Shown one piece after another: positions 26,802 through 36,145 of a DNA stretch of 64,000 bases; position 1 is the first letter of the stretch, and each line of letters begins with the position of its first letter. A program made the translations under genes and the position numbers. Origin of the DNA: Bacteroidales bacterium (GTDB lineage Bacteria; Bacteroidota; Bacteroidia; Bacteroidales; F082); assembly GCA_017965765.1 (NCBI GenBank), contig JAGCPJ010000066.1:1-64000 (forward strand). Direction: 5' to 3'. The notes beneath the pieces were generated by a model. That model was not told the origin of the DNA and searched no databases. It saw only the letters and a program-made list of their open reading frames with translations.

Positions 26802-27260
26802 ATGAGAAAAGTATTATTCACATTAGCCATTGCGGTGATGCTTTCCGCTTGCGGGAGCAAGGACTTCGACCAGCGGGTGGTGATTCCTGAGGCCAAATGG
26901 GCCGTGGAGAACCGCATCCCCTTTGACGTGACGGTAAACGACACGGCAGACATCTACGCCTTTGGGATAAGCCTGAGGCATCTGGAGAACTACCGTTACA
27001 GCAACCTCTACGTCTTCTTGCACACCGACATGCCCAACGGGAACGTGACCCATGACACCATCCAGTGCCTGCTCGCTTCCCCCGAAGGCCGTTGGCTTGG
27101 AAAGAGCAGCGGCAGCATGAGGGACGTAAGGATCGTGCTGAACCCCAACCTGCGTTTTCCGTTGCAGGGAACCTATCATTTTGAAATCGAGCAAGCGATG
27201 CGTGAGCCTGTGTTGAAAGGCATCTCCGACATCGGTTTGTTTATAGAAAAGCAACAATAA
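26802..27260 (+). CDS. gldH: Gliding motility lipoprotein GldH
   Basis: The 152-residue protein has a lipoprotein signal with Cys17 in LSACG. It fits the GldH family in length and in its position between ricT and a PBP1A gene. Conserved-looking phrases are FDVTVNDT, YRYSNLYVFLHTDMP and GTYHFEIEQAMRE. In Flavobacterium, GldH is needed for gliding; in non-gliding Bacteroidales it is kept along with T9SS components. The ATG at 26802 is used rather than the adjoining TTG. Confidence 0.88.
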   Translation: MRKVLFTLAIAVMLSACGSKDFDQRVVIPEAKWAVENRIPFDVTVNDTADIYAFGISLRHLENYRYSNLYVFLHTDMPNGNVTHDTIQCLLASPEGRWLGKSSGSMRDVRIVLNPNLRFPLQGTYHFEIEQAMREPVLKGISDIGLFIEKQQ

Positions 27261-27265
27261 CAGCT

Positions 27266-29539
27266 ATGCAAAAGCAGAACAATAAGAAAAAGAAGGCAAA
27301 CGAAAAAGGCGGCAACGGCTCCAAGGCCGTCAAGGTGCTATGGTCCATCTTCGGCATCGTCATCGTGCTCATCGTTTTGTTTTTCTTCGGTGTGGCCCGA
27401 GGGTTGTTCGGCACCATGCCCACCTTTGAAGAGCTGGAGAATCCTCAGACGAACTTGGCTACACAGATCATCTCCTGCGATGGTAAAGTGCTGGGCAGCT
27501 ATTATGTGGAGAACCGATCCAACGTCCGTTACAGCGAGCTCTCCCCTTACCTTCCCCAGGCGCTCATCAGTATTGAGGACGAGCGTTTTGAGAAACACTC
27601 CGGCATCGATGGCAAGTCGTTGTTCCGTGTGGCTTTCGGCGTGCTCACTGGCAACAAGAAAGGCGGTGGTAGTACCATCACCCAGCAGCTGGCCAAGAAC
27701 CTATTCCCTCGTGACGAGAACCTTAGCACCATTCAACTGGTAATCAGGAAGTTCCAGGAATGGATCACCGCAACAAAGTTGGAATACAACTACTCAAAAG
27801 AAGAAATCATCGCCATGTATTTCAACACGGTTGCCTTCGGTCACAACGCCTACGGCATCCGTTCGGCAGCGAAGACCTATTTCGACAAGGACCCCAAGAA
27901 GCTGAACATCGAAGAATCCGCGCTGATGGCCGGTGTCGTCAACGCCCCCACCCGATTCAGCCCAGTCCGCAACCCCGAGCGTTCGCTGCAGCGCCGCAAC
28001 CTGGTGCTGAAGAGCATGGAAAAGAACGGCTACCTCACCCCACAGGAATACGACTCCATCTCGCAGATTCCCATCGACATGTCGCATTTCGGTGTGATGG
28101 ACCACAACAGCGGCCAGGCCACCTATTTCCGTGAGTTCCTCTGCAAGGAGCTTACCGAGTGGGCCAACACCCACACTCGCGCTGACGGCAAGCCCTACAA
28201 CATCTACCGTGATGGTTTGAAGATCTACACCACCATCGACTCCAGGATGCAGCGTTACGCCGAGGAAGCCGTTGCCGAATTCATGGGAGGGAGCTTACAA
28301 CCCAGTTTCTATGAGCATTGGAAAAACCAGAAGAATGCACCGTTCTCTTTGCGTGACAAGGATCAGATCGACCAGATTTTGGAGACTTCGATGAAACGCA
28401 GCGACCGTTACCGTATCTTGAAGAAGCAAGGTATGTGTCTAGACTCCATCAAGGCTGATTTCGACAAGCCGGTACCGATGACCCTGTTCTCCTGGAAAGG
28501 ACCCATCGACACTGTGATGACCCCTATGGACTCCATCCGTTACTACAAATGGTTCTTGCAGGCCAGCTTGGTCTCCATCGAGTCGCATACGGGGCATGTG
28601 AAGGCATACGTGGGCGGCATCGACTACCGTTTCTTCAAGTACGACCATGTCACCCAGGCCCAACGTCAGGTGGGATCCACCTTCAAGCCCTTCCTTTACA
28701 CCTTGGCCATGCAGGAAGGAGAATACACGCCTTGTACGAAGATCCCGAACATCCCGTACAACATCCAGCTGCCCGACGGCAAGTTCTGGTCGCCCCGTAA
28801 CTCCGGCGGCAAGCATGTCAACGAGGAGATCTCGCTCAAATACGCCCTTGCCCAGTCCAACAACTGGATCTCCGCCTATCTGATGAACCGTTTCGGTCCC
28901 CAAGCCGTCATCGGTATGGCCAGGCGCATGGGTGTGGAATCACCTATCGACGCAGTCCCCTCTATCTGCTTGGGTGTCTGTGACTTGAAGCTGATTGAGA
29001 TGGTGGGTGCCATGAGCACCTTCGCCAACCAAGGCGTCTATATCAAACCCAATTACATCACGAAGATCGAGGACAAGAACGGCAACGTCATCGAGCGATT
29101 CATGCCCGAAGAGTCCGAAGCCATGAGCGAGGTGACGGCCTACAAGATGGTCGAGTTGATGAAGGGTGTGGTTCAGAGCGGTACCGGTGTGCGTTTGAGG
29201 TACTATTACAAGCTCAACTACCCCATCGCAGGCAAGACCGGTACGACCCAGAACAACAGTGACGGTTATTTCATGGGCATCACGCCCGACCTGACCACTG
29301 GGGTTTGGGTAGGTGCTGAAGACCGCAGCGTACACTTCCGCAGTACGGCTTTGGGACAAGGATCCAGGACGGCTTTGCCCATCTGGGCCCTCTACATGAC
29401 CAAGGTCTATGCCGACCCGACGCTGGGCATCAGCAAGGGCGATTTCCCCAGGCCTTCCGCATCCGATGTCGATTTGAACTTCGACTGTGGCAAATACGAG
29501 GTGGACTACGATGCCGTGGAAACCATCGACGTGTTCTAA
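27266..29539 (+). CDS. Bifunctional penicillin-binding protein 1A (class A)
   Basis: The 757-residue protein has a Lys-rich cytoplasmic start, a TM helix at about residues 25-48, a GT51 glycosyltransferase domain (IEDERFEKHSGID and GGSTITQQLAKN), and a transpeptidase domain with the active-site motif STFK in VGSTFKPF, SNN in AQSNNW, and KTGTT. It polymerises glycan strands and crosslinks peptides in the periplasm. No gene lies between it and gldH (5-base gap), which supports a single operon. Confidence 0.95.
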   Translation: MQKQNNKKKKANEKGGNGSKAVKVLWSIFGIVIVLIVLFFFGVARGLFGTMPTFEELENPQTNLATQIISCDGKVLGSYYVENRSNVRYSELSPYLPQALISIEDERFEKHSGIDGKSLFRVAFGVLTGNKKGGGSTITQQLAKNLFPRDENLSTIQLVIRKFQEWITATKLEYNYSKEEIIAMYFNTVAFGHNAYGIRSAAKTYFDKDPKKLNIEESALMAGVVNAPTRFSPVRNPERSLQRRNLVLKSMEKNGYLTPQEYDSISQIPIDMSHFGVMDHNSGQATYFREFLCKELTEWANTHTRADGKPYNIYRDGLKIYTTIDSRMQRYAEEAVAEFMGGSLQPSFYEHWKNQKNAPFSLRDKDQIDQILETSMKRSDRYRILKKQGMCLDSIKADFDKPVPMTLFSWKGPIDTVMTPMDSIRYYKWFLQASLVSIESHTGHVKAYVGGIDYRFFKYDHVTQAQRQVGSTFKPFLYTLAMQEGEYTPCTKIPNIPYNIQLPDGKFWSPRNSGGKHVNEEISLKYALAQSNNWISAYLMNRFGPQAVIGMARRMGVESPIDAVPSICLGVCDLKLIEMVGAMSTFANQGVYIKPNYITKIEDKNGNVIERFMPEESEAMSEVTAYKMVELMKGVVQSGTGVRLRYYYKLNYPIAGKTGTTQNNSDGYFMGITPDLTTGVWVGAEDRSVHFRSTALGQGSRTALPIWALYMTKVYADPTLGISKGDFPRPSASDVDLNFDCGKYEVDYDAVETIDVF

Positions 29540-29569
29540 TAACAATCAAAAACCCAAAAGCCAAGCATT

Positions 29570-30580
29570 ATGCCAAGTTCGAATTTTGTTGACTATGTAA
29601 AGATCTTCTGCCGTTCAGGCAAGGGCGGTGCAGGCTCGATGCACTTCCGCAGAGAGAAATACATCCCTAGAGGGGGTCCGGACGGCGGTGACGGAGGTCG
29701 TGGTGGAGACATCATCTTGAGGGGGAATGCCCAGATGTGGACCTTGCTGCACCTGCGTTACACGAAGCACCTGCTGGCCGGCGATGGTGTCCCTGGTGGT
29801 AGCAACCAGCTCACAGGAGCCTCGGGAAAGGATGTCTATATCGAAGTCCCGCTAGGCACGGTGGCATACGAGGCAGAGACCCGCAAGCCGTTGGGTGAGA
29901 TCACCGAAGACGGTCAGACCATCGTGTTGCTGAAAGGCGGACGCGGTGGCAAGGGCAATGCCTTCTTTAAATCCGCCACCATGCAGGCGCCCAAGTTCTC
30001 ACAACCCGGCGAGCCCTCCCAAGAATCTTGGATCATCTTGGAGCTGAAGCTGTTGGCCGATGTAGGCTTGGTCGGCTTCCCCAATGCCGGCAAATCCACC
30101 CTGCTGTCGGTGGTCTCCGCCGCAAGGCCCGAGATTGCCGACTATCCGTTCACCACACTGGTGCCCAACTTGGGTATCGTGAGCTATTACGACAACCGTT
30201 CCTTCGTGATGGCCGACATTCCCGGCATCATCGAAGGTGCATCAGAAGGTAAAGGACTGGGTATCAGATTTTTAAGACATATTGAACGCAACTCCACCTT
30301 ATTGTTCATGGTTCCCGCCGACAGTTTGGACGTCAAGGCAGACTACGACATTTTGCTCAACGAGTTGAAGAAGTACAATCCCGAGTTGATGGACAAGGAC
30401 CGCATTTTGGCCATCACCAAATGCGATTTGGCCGACGAGGACAAGATCAAGGAGATCAAGAAGCATCTGCCCAAGAAGGTGCCGCATGTCTTCATTTGTT
30501 CATTGACGGGTCAAGGCATTCAGGAGCTGAAGGACTTGATTTGGCTGACGCTGAACAGGGAAGAGGAAACGGAAAGCTGA
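29570..30580 (+). CDS. obgE: GTPase ObgE/CgtA
   Basis: The 336-residue protein has the glycine-rich Obg domain ([23 protein letters not shown]) and a G domain with G1 [10 protein letters not shown]3 DIPGIIEG and G4 TKCD. It binds the 50S subunit and helps ribosome assembly and stress control. The usual C-terminal OCT domain is absent, as is normal in Bacteroidetes. The final residues (EEETES) lie at the edge of an ACGGAAA repeat. Confidence 0.95.
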   Translation: MPSSNFVDYVKIFCRSGKGGAGSMHFRREKYIPRGGPDGGDGGRGGDIILRGNAQMWTLLHLRYTKHLLAGDGVPGGSNQLTGASGKDVYIEVPLGTVAYEAETRKPLGEITEDGQTIVLLKGGRGGKGNAFFKSATMQAPKFSQPGEPSQESWIILELKLLADVGLVGFPNAGKSTLLSVVSAARPEIADYPFTTLVPNLGIVSYYDNRSFVMADIPGIIEGASEGKGLGIRFLRHIERNSTLLFMVPADSLDVKADYDILLNELKKYNPELMDKDRILAITKCDLADEDKIKEIKKHLPKKVPHVFICSLTGQGIQELKDLIWLTLNREEETES

Positions 30581-30598
30581 GAACGGAAAACGGAAAAC
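30567..30598 (+). repeat. ACGGAAAACGG-type repeat between obgE and the PAP2 gene
   Basis: GAAACGGAAAGC followed by GAACGGAAAACGGAAAAC spans the obgE stop and the gap to the next ATG (30602). It belongs to the same family as 13528, 26765 and 58175. Confidence 0.7.
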
Positions 30599-30601
30599 TA
30601 A

Positions 30602-31183
30602 ATGGCTGGAATTGAGGGAGTTGATACACAGTTATTCCTTTGGCTGAACGGGTTACATGTCGGGTGGCTGGACAAGGTAATGGTGTCCATCACGGAGACA
30701 TGGCCCTGGATTCCGTTGTTTATCCTGTTGATCTTCATGGTTTTCAAGCAGTATGGCAAACACGGCTGGTGGGTATTGTTGACCGTGGCTCTTGTGTTAT
30801 TGTGTTCCGACCAGCTCTCGGCGCATGTCTGCAAGCCTTTGTTTCACCGGTTGCGGCCCTGTTTCAACCCTGAGTTGGAGGGTTTGGTACATCTTCCCAA
30901 GGGGTTGCCTGGCGGGAGATACGGCTTTGTCTCCTCCCATGCCGCCAACACCTTTGCCGTAGCCGCTTTTCTGACCCCTGTCTTAAGGCAAAGCTACAAG
31001 CATGTTGGCTGGTGGCTGTTTGCTTGGGCTTTCATCTCGAGCTATACCAGGATTTACATTGGGGTACATTATCCTGGCGACATCGTGGGCGGTGCCGCAT
31101 TGGGAATCATTATCGGATGGATAATCTGGAGATTACTCAAAAACCACTTGAATCGTCGAGCGGAGGTCAATACCCCAAAGTGA
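30602..31183 (+). CDS. PAP2-family membrane phosphatase
   Basis: The 193-residue protein has about five TM helices and the three PAP2 motifs: KPLFHRLRPC, SSHAANTFAVAA and YTRIYIGVHYPGD. Such enzymes dephosphorylate undecaprenyl diphosphate or other lipid phosphates (lipid A, PA) outside the membrane. The exact substrate is not determined. The 3' end overlaps the convergent SAM hydrolase gene by about 50 bases. Confidence 0.93.
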   Translation: MAGIEGVDTQLFLWLNGLHVGWLDKVMVSITETWPWIPLFILLIFMVFKQYGKHGWWVLLTVALVLLCSDQLSAHVCKPLFHRLRPCFNPELEGLVHLPKGLPGGRYGFVSSHAANTFAVAAFLTPVLRQSYKHVGWWLFAWAFISSYTRIYIGVHYPGDIVGGAALGIIIGWIIWRLLKNHLNRRAEVNTPK

Positions 31184-31912
31184 GGCCATCTTGCTATGGT
31201 TGAGGGCCAGCTCGAGGAAGCCATGGGTACCGAAGAACGCCACAGGATCGAGATGATCCACGTCATCATAGCTCTCGGATAGTTCTTCTATCGTATAGAG
31301 ATCCCCTTTCACTTTGATGACGAAGGGACGGCCTTTGCCCGTTTCTTCGAACATCTCTTTAGAGATATTGGTGATCAGGTTCTCATACGAGTCGATGTGC
31401 ATGACGATGCCCTCAATCATGTTGTTCTTGACGATGGGTCGGAAAGCGCCGCCGTCGTTAAGGCGTTCGCGCGGGGCACCGATATTGGACAGCGGTTCCC
31501 CTTTGGCGATCATCACGGCCACCTTGGCAAAACGGTCGCGGGTGCTGAAGGTATAGAAATCCGTATCCTGTTCCACATCGATATACACAGCTTCTTCTGG
31601 CGGTCCGTCGAGGATATGGCTGAAGATGCCGTTGTCGGTGGAGATGAAATAATGGCCATGGGCTTTCACCACGACATGGGGATTGACGTCCGACTCGATG
31701 GTCTCGACGGCGATGATGTGGATGGTGCCTTCGGGGAAATTACGGAAACAGTTGTGGAGGGTGAATCCAGCCTGTGCGATGTTAAAAGGGTCGATCTGGT
31801 GTGTGATGTCAACAATGGTTGCATTAGGCATCCTGGAAAGGATGACGCCCTTCACTGCGGCAGCATAATAGTCGGAAGTGCCCCAATCGCTTGTCAACGT
31901 GATGATGGCCAT
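31133..31912 (-). CDS. S-adenosyl-L-methionine hydrolase/hydroxide adenosyltransferase (DUF62)
   Basis: The 259-residue protein starts with MAIITLTSDWGTSDYYAAAVKG-like sequence, the hallmark of the SAM hydroxide adenosyltransferase family, where the Asp/Asn in TSDWG binds SAM. It should convert SAM to adenosine and methionine. The start at 31912 is preferred to an in-frame ATG at 31981 because the promoter (31939-31946) lies between them. The start region of phoH is divergent. Confidence 0.88.
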   Translation of the reverse strand: MAIITLTSDWGTSDYYAAAVKGVILSRMPNATIVDITHQIDPFNIAQAGFTLHNCFRNFPEGTIHIIAVETIESDVNPHVVVKAHGHYFISTDNGIFSHILDGPPEEAVYIDVEQDTDFYTFSTRDRFAKVAVMIAKGEPLSNIGAPRERLNDGGAFRPIVKNNMIEGIVMHIDSYENLITNISKEMFEETGKGRPFVIKVKGDLYTIEELSESYDDVDHLDPVAFFGTHGFLELALNHSKMASLWGIDLRSTIQVVFE

Positions 31913-31938
31913 TGCTCCACGAAAGTTTCTTTCGAATG

Positions 31939-31989
31939 CAAAGATAAAACTTAATATGGAAAAAGAAAAAAAACAATTCATTACCTTTG
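31939..31989. promoter_or_regulatory. Divergent promoter pair of the SAM hydrolase and phoH genes
   Basis: On the - strand TATCTTTG occupies 31939-31946. On the + strand TACCTTTG occupies 31982-31989, 20 bases before the phoH ATG. Confidence 0.65.
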
Positions 31990-32008
31990 CAAAAATTTAC
32001 GAACAAAA

Positions 32009-32989
32009 ATGGCAGAACAGATACTCCAGATAGAGAACGTGGATCCGAAAGACCTTTTCGGGCCGAACGACAAGTATTTGGACAAAGTCAAGTCGCTGTT
32101 TCCAAAGCTGAAGATCATCGCGAGGGGTGACTTTGTGAAGGTGATGGGTGATGAGGAGGAGATGGACTATTTCATCAGTCGCTTTGAGATGCTCACGATA
32201 CAGTTGGAGCGGAAGGGCAAGATTGACGAGCGTGACATTGAAGACGTGATGATGGCCAATTCCGAGACGGAGTTGCAGCAGAAGATGTCGGAAAGCGACG
32301 TACTGGTCTTCGGTCGCGGTGGCATTCCCGTGAAGGCCATCACGGTCAACCAGAAACGCATGGTGAGCGCCTCGGAACACAAGGACTTGGTCTTCGCGAT
32401 CGGTCCGGCGGGTACGGGCAAGACCTACACGGCGGTCGCCTTGGCGGTTAGGGCCTTGAAGGCCAGACAAGTGCGGCGCATCATCCTGACCCGACCTGCA
32501 GTGGAGGCCGACGAGCATCTCGGCTTCCTACCCGGTGACTTGAAAGACAAACTCGATCCTTATCTCCAACCTCTATACGACGCCTTGCGCGACATGATCC
32601 CCACCTCCAAGCTTGAGGGGTATCTCGAAGACCACACCATCGAGATTGCGCCGTTGGCTTTCATGCGTGGCCGTACGTTGGACCATGCCTTCGTCATCTT
32701 GGATGAAGCCCAAAACGCCACCCGCAGCCAGCTGAAGATGTTCCTCACCCGCATGGGTCGCTCGGCCAAGTTCATTGTCACTGGCGACATCACGCAGATT
32801 GACCTTCCGCCGAAGGTGCCGTCAGGCCTACCCCAAGCCATGGAGGTTTTGAAAGATGTCCCTGGTATCGAGTTCATCATGCTTGACGACAAGGACGTGG
32901 TCAGGCATAAGTTGGTGACGGATATCATCAATGCGTATAAGAGAAGGCAGGAGACAGAAGAAACGAACGGCGAATTAACGGCGAATTAA
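32009..32989 (+). CDS. PhoH family ATPase
   Basis: The 326-residue protein has Walker A GPAGTGKT at residues 132-139 and Walker B VILDEAQN, the standard PhoH signature. It is thought to be an RNA-associated ATPase/helicase of the cytoplasm. It lies just upstream of purC, a pair common in Bacteroidales. Its C-terminal residues (NGELTAN) are encoded by the first two units of the AACGGCGAATT tandem repeat, so the coding end seems to be shaped by the repeat. Confidence 0.94.
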   Translation: MAEQILQIENVDPKDLFGPNDKYLDKVKSLFPKLKIIARGDFVKVMGDEEEMDYFISRFEMLTIQLERKGKIDERDIEDVMMANSETELQQKMSESDVLVFGRGGIPVKAITVNQKRMVSASEHKDLVFAIGPAGTGKTYTAVALAVRALKARQVRRIILTRPAVEADEHLGFLPGDLKDKLDPYLQPLYDALRDMIPTSKLEGYLEDHTIEIAPLAFMRGRTLDHAFVILDEAQNATRSQLKMFLTRMGRSAKFIVTGDITQIDLPPKVPSGLPQAMEVLKDVPGIEFIMLDDKDVVRHKLVTDIINAYKRRQETEETNGELTAN

Positions 32990-33040
32990 CGGTGGATTAA
33001 CGGCGAATTAAACGAATTTAACGAATTTAACGAATTAAAA
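32966..33040 (+). repeat. Tandem AACGGCGAATT repeat at the phoH end
   Basis: Four 11-base units (AACGGCGAATT; the third is AACGGTGGATT) run from 32966 to 33009 and are followed by AACGAATTT units of 9-10 bases to 33040. The first units are translated as the PhoH C terminus and the rest fill the phoH-purC gap. A similar stretch occurs at 48286-48307 inside the GSCFA gene. Confidence 0.8.
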
Positions 33041-33046
33041 TAAAAA

Positions 33047-34003
33047 ATGAAAGCATTAACTCGAACGGATTTCAATTTCCCTGGTCAGACCAAGGTGTAT
33101 CACGGCAAGGTCCGTGACTGTTATTTCATCAACGACGAATACATGGTTATGGTGGCAACGGACCGCATTTCGGCTTTCGACGTCATCTTGCCCAAGGGTA
33201 TTCCTTACAAAGGGCAGGTATTGAATCAGATTGCTGCGATGTTTTTGGATGCCACGGCCGACATTGTCCCCAACTGGAAACTTTCCACGCCCGACCCGAT
33301 GGTCACGGTAGGTCGTCTATGCAAGCCTTTCCCTATCGAGATGATCATCCGCGGTTACCTTACGGGCAGCTCGTGGAGAACGTATAAGAGTGGACAGCAC
33401 ACCATCTGCGGCGTATCCATTCCAGAAGGCATGAGGGAGCACCAGAAGTTCGCCGAGCCCATCATCACCCCGACCACCAAGGCCGAGGAAGGCCATGACG
33501 AAGACATCTCCCGAGAGGAGATCATCGCCAGGGGATTGATCAGCGAAAGTGATTATCAACAGATTGAGGACATCACCCGCAAGCTTTTCCAGAGAGGTAC
33601 GGAGATTGCCGCCAAGCAAGGCTTGATCTTGGTCGATACCAAATACGAGTTCGGCAAGATCGGAGACCAGATTGTGCTGATGGACGAGATCCACACGCCT
33701 GACTCTTCGCGGTATTTCATCGCCGACCAGTACGAGGAGCGTTTCGCCAAGGGCGAGCCTCAGGTGCAGCTCTCGAAGGAGTTTGTCCGTGAGTGGCTGA
33801 TGGCCAACGGCTTCCAAGGCAAGGAAGGACAACAAGTGCCAGAGATGACTCCCGAGTATGTGGAAAGTGTTTCCAACCGCTACATCGAGCTCTACGAGAA
33901 GGTGACCGGACACAAGTTCGAGAAAGCTCCGGATTCCGAGGATTTGGCAAAACGGATTGAAGAGAATATCAAGAAAGAGATAAATAAAAGACAAAAGAAA
34001 TAA
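33047..34003 (+). CDS. purC: Phosphoribosylaminoimidazole-succinocarboxamide synthase
   Basis: The 318-residue protein has the SAICAR synthetase signatures [28 protein letters not shown] sequence, [20 protein letters not shown] sequence and [11 protein letters not shown]. It joins aspartate to CAIR with ATP in purine synthesis. Length fits the longer type found in Bacteroidetes. A spacing of only 3 bases to the S46 peptidase suggests a shared transcript, though the functions are unrelated. Confidence 0.95.
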   Translation: MKALTRTDFNFPGQTKVYHGKVRDCYFINDEYMVMVATDRISAFDVILPKGIPYKGQVLNQIAAMFLDATADIVPNWKLSTPDPMVTVGRLCKPFPIEMIIRGYLTGSSWRTYKSGQHTICGVSIPEGMREHQKFAEPIITPTTKAEEGHDEDISREEIIARGLISESDYQQIEDITRKLFQRGTEIAAKQGLILVDTKYEFGKIGDQIVLMDEIHTPDSSRYFIADQYEERFAKGEPQVQLSKEFVREWLMANGFQGKEGQQVPEMTPEYVESVSNRYIELYEKVTGHKFEKAPDSEDLAKRIEENIKKEINKRQKK

Positions 34004-34006
34004 ACT

Positions 34007-36145
34007 ATGAAAAGACTCGCATTAGTACTGGCGTTGCTGCTGTCGGTGACGGTAGCGAGTGCCGATGAAGGCATGTGGTTGCCCTACGCTTTGAATGGCC
34101 AAAACTTGGCCGAGATGCAGGCCATGGGCTGCAAGCTCACGAAGGATCAGATCTTCAGCTTCAACCAGCCCAGCATCAAAGATGCCATCGTCCAATTCGG
34201 TGGTGGTTGCACAGGTGAGATCATCTCCCCAGAGGGTTTGCTGTTGACGAATCACCATTGCGGTTTGAGTTTTGTGCAGAAGCTCTCTTCCATTGAACAC
34301 GACTATCTGACTGATGGTTTCTGGGCGAAGAGCAAAGGCGAAGAGTTGCCCAATCCCGGCCTTTCCGTATTGTTCTTGAACCAAGTGGAAGACGTGACGG
34401 AGATTGTTTTGCAAGGCATCACCGACGGGACCACCGAGGCTGAGCGCGAAGAACTGATTGGCAACAACACCCGTGAGCTCGTCAAGGAGCGCAAAGGCGA
34501 CCGCAAGGTGCGCATCGAGGTCGTGCCTTTCTACAGTGGCAACCAATACATCCTCTTCGAGTACCTGGAGTACAAGGATGTGCGTTTGGTTTGCTGTCCC
34601 CCTTGGGGCATCGGCAAGTTCGGTGCCGACACCGACAACTGGACCTGGCCCCGTCACAAGGGCGATTTCAACATCTTCCGCGTCTATACCGCCCCTGATG
34701 GCAGTCCCGCAGAGTATTCCGCCGACAATGTCCCGATGAAGTCGAAGTGGTTCCTGCCCATCAACTTGAACGGTGTGAAACGTGGCGATTACGCGATGAT
34801 CTTGGGTTATCCCGGCAGCACCGACCGCTACTCCACTTCCTATACCGTGAAGAACATCATTGAGGAGGAAGGTCCCGCCATCATCGACTGCCGCACCACC
34901 AAGCTCAACAACTACCGCAAGCACATGGATGCCGACCAGGAAGTGTTCATCCAATATGCCTCCAAGCAAGCCAGCGTGTCCAACTATTGGAAGTACTACA
35001 TCGGCCAGGTGAAGCAACTCAAGCGTAACCATGTCTATGAGAAGCGTCTCGCCCAGGAAGCCGAGTTCAAGAACTGGGCGAATGCCAGTGCCGCACGCCA
35101 GATTGAATACGGCAAGATCTTCGAAGGCATTGAGAAGAAATGGGAGATCTTGGATGAGATCCAGAAATCCTTTGTCTATCACCGCGAAGCCGGATGGAAT
35201 GGCGGCGAGGCCATTGCTTTCAGCCGTCGTTTCCGTGGCATCAACAAGATGATCGAAGATAAGGCGGACAAGGAAGATATCAAGGCTGCTGCCGAACGGC
35301 TGATGGGCAGTCTCGACGGTTTCTACAAAGACTACGACATGTCGTTGGACCAAGACGTCACCGCCGCTTTGCTGGGTTTGTTCTACAAGAACATCTCTGC
35401 TGAGTTGATGCCTTCAGAGATCTTGAGGATTGGACAGGAGAACAACGGTGACTTCACGGAGTACATCGCCAAGGCTTTCCAAAAGTCCGTATTCACCGAC
35501 CGTGCCCGGTTGGAGAAGTGGCTCCAGAAGCCCAAGAAACTCGACAAAGACCCCATCTTCACCCTGGCGAACAACATCATCGAATCCTACGGAACCTTGT
35601 ATGAGCGTTATGAAGAGGCCCAGAACCTCGGCAATGCCGGCGAGCGCCTTTACATGAAGGGTTTGATGGAGATGCAGCAGGACCGCAACTTCTATCCTGA
35701 CGCCAACTTCACCATGCGTCTGACCTACGGCACCGTGGAACCCTACAGGGCTGCCGATGCCGTGCATTACAACTACTACACCACCATGGACGGTGTGATG
35801 GCCAAGTATGTGCCTGGCAACTGGGAGTTCGACATCCCGCAGGATGTGCGCGACTTGGTGGCGAAGAAAGACTATGGCCGTTATGCCAATGAAAAGGGTG
35901 AGTTGGTTGTGAACTTCATCACCACGAACGACATCACTGGTGGCAACTCCGGCAGTCCTGTCATCGATGGCGAAGGCAACTTGATCGGTTTGGCTTTCGA
36001 CGGCAACTGGGAGGCCATGAGTGGCGACTTGAACTTTGAGAACCAGGTACAGCGCACCATCTGCGTCGATGCCCGTTATCTGTTATGGTGCATTGAGAAG
36101 GTCGGCAAGTGCGACAACATCATCAAGGAGTTGGTGATCAAATGA
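34007..36145 (+). CDS. S46 family dipeptidyl-peptidase (DPP7-like)
   Basis: The 712-residue protein has a signal peptide (cleavage near VASAD) and the S46 catalytic residues: His in TNHHCG (residues 83-84) and Ser in GGNSGSPV. The residue 18 positions after the serine is Gly (LAFDGNWE). In this family Gly there marks DPP7 (hydrophobic P1), while Arg marks DPP11 (acidic P1). It therefore probably removes N-terminal dipeptides with hydrophobic P1 residues in the periplasm for amino-acid feeding. Its stop is immediately next to the stop of the convergent barrel gene (TGATCA). Confidence 0.93.
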   Translation: MKRLALVLALLLSVTVASADEGMWLPYALNGQNLAEMQAMGCKLTKDQIFSFNQPSIKDAIVQFGGGCTGEIISPEGLLLTNHHCGLSFVQKLSSIEHDYLTDGFWAKSKGEELPNPGLSVLFLNQVEDVTEIVLQGITDGTTEAEREELIGNNTRELVKERKGDRKVRIEVVPFYSGNQYILFEYLEYKDVRLVCCPPWGIGKFGADTDNWTWPRHKGDFNIFRVYTAPDGSPAEYSADNVPMKSKWFLPINLNGVKRGDYAMILGYPGSTDRYSTSYTVKNIIEEEGPAIIDCRTTKLNNYRKHMDADQEVFIQYASKQASVSNYWKYYIGQVKQLKRNHVYEKRLAQEAEFKNWANASAARQIEYGKIFEGIEKKWEILDEIQKSFVYHREAGWNGGEAIAFSRRFRGINKMIEDKADKEDIKAAAERLMGSLDGFYKDYDMSLDQDVTAALLGLFYKNISAELMPSEILRIGQENNGDFTEYIAKAFQKSVFTDRARLEKWLQKPKKLDKDPIFTLANNIIESYGTLYERYEEAQNLGNAGERLYMKGLMEMQQDRNFYPDANFTMRLTYGTVEPYRAADAVHYNYYTTMDGVMAKYVPGNWEFDIPQDVRDLVAKKDYGRYANEKGELVVNFITTNDITGGNSGSPVIDGEGNLIGLAFDGNWEAMSGDLNFENQVQRTICVDARYLLWCIEKVGKCDNIIKELVIK

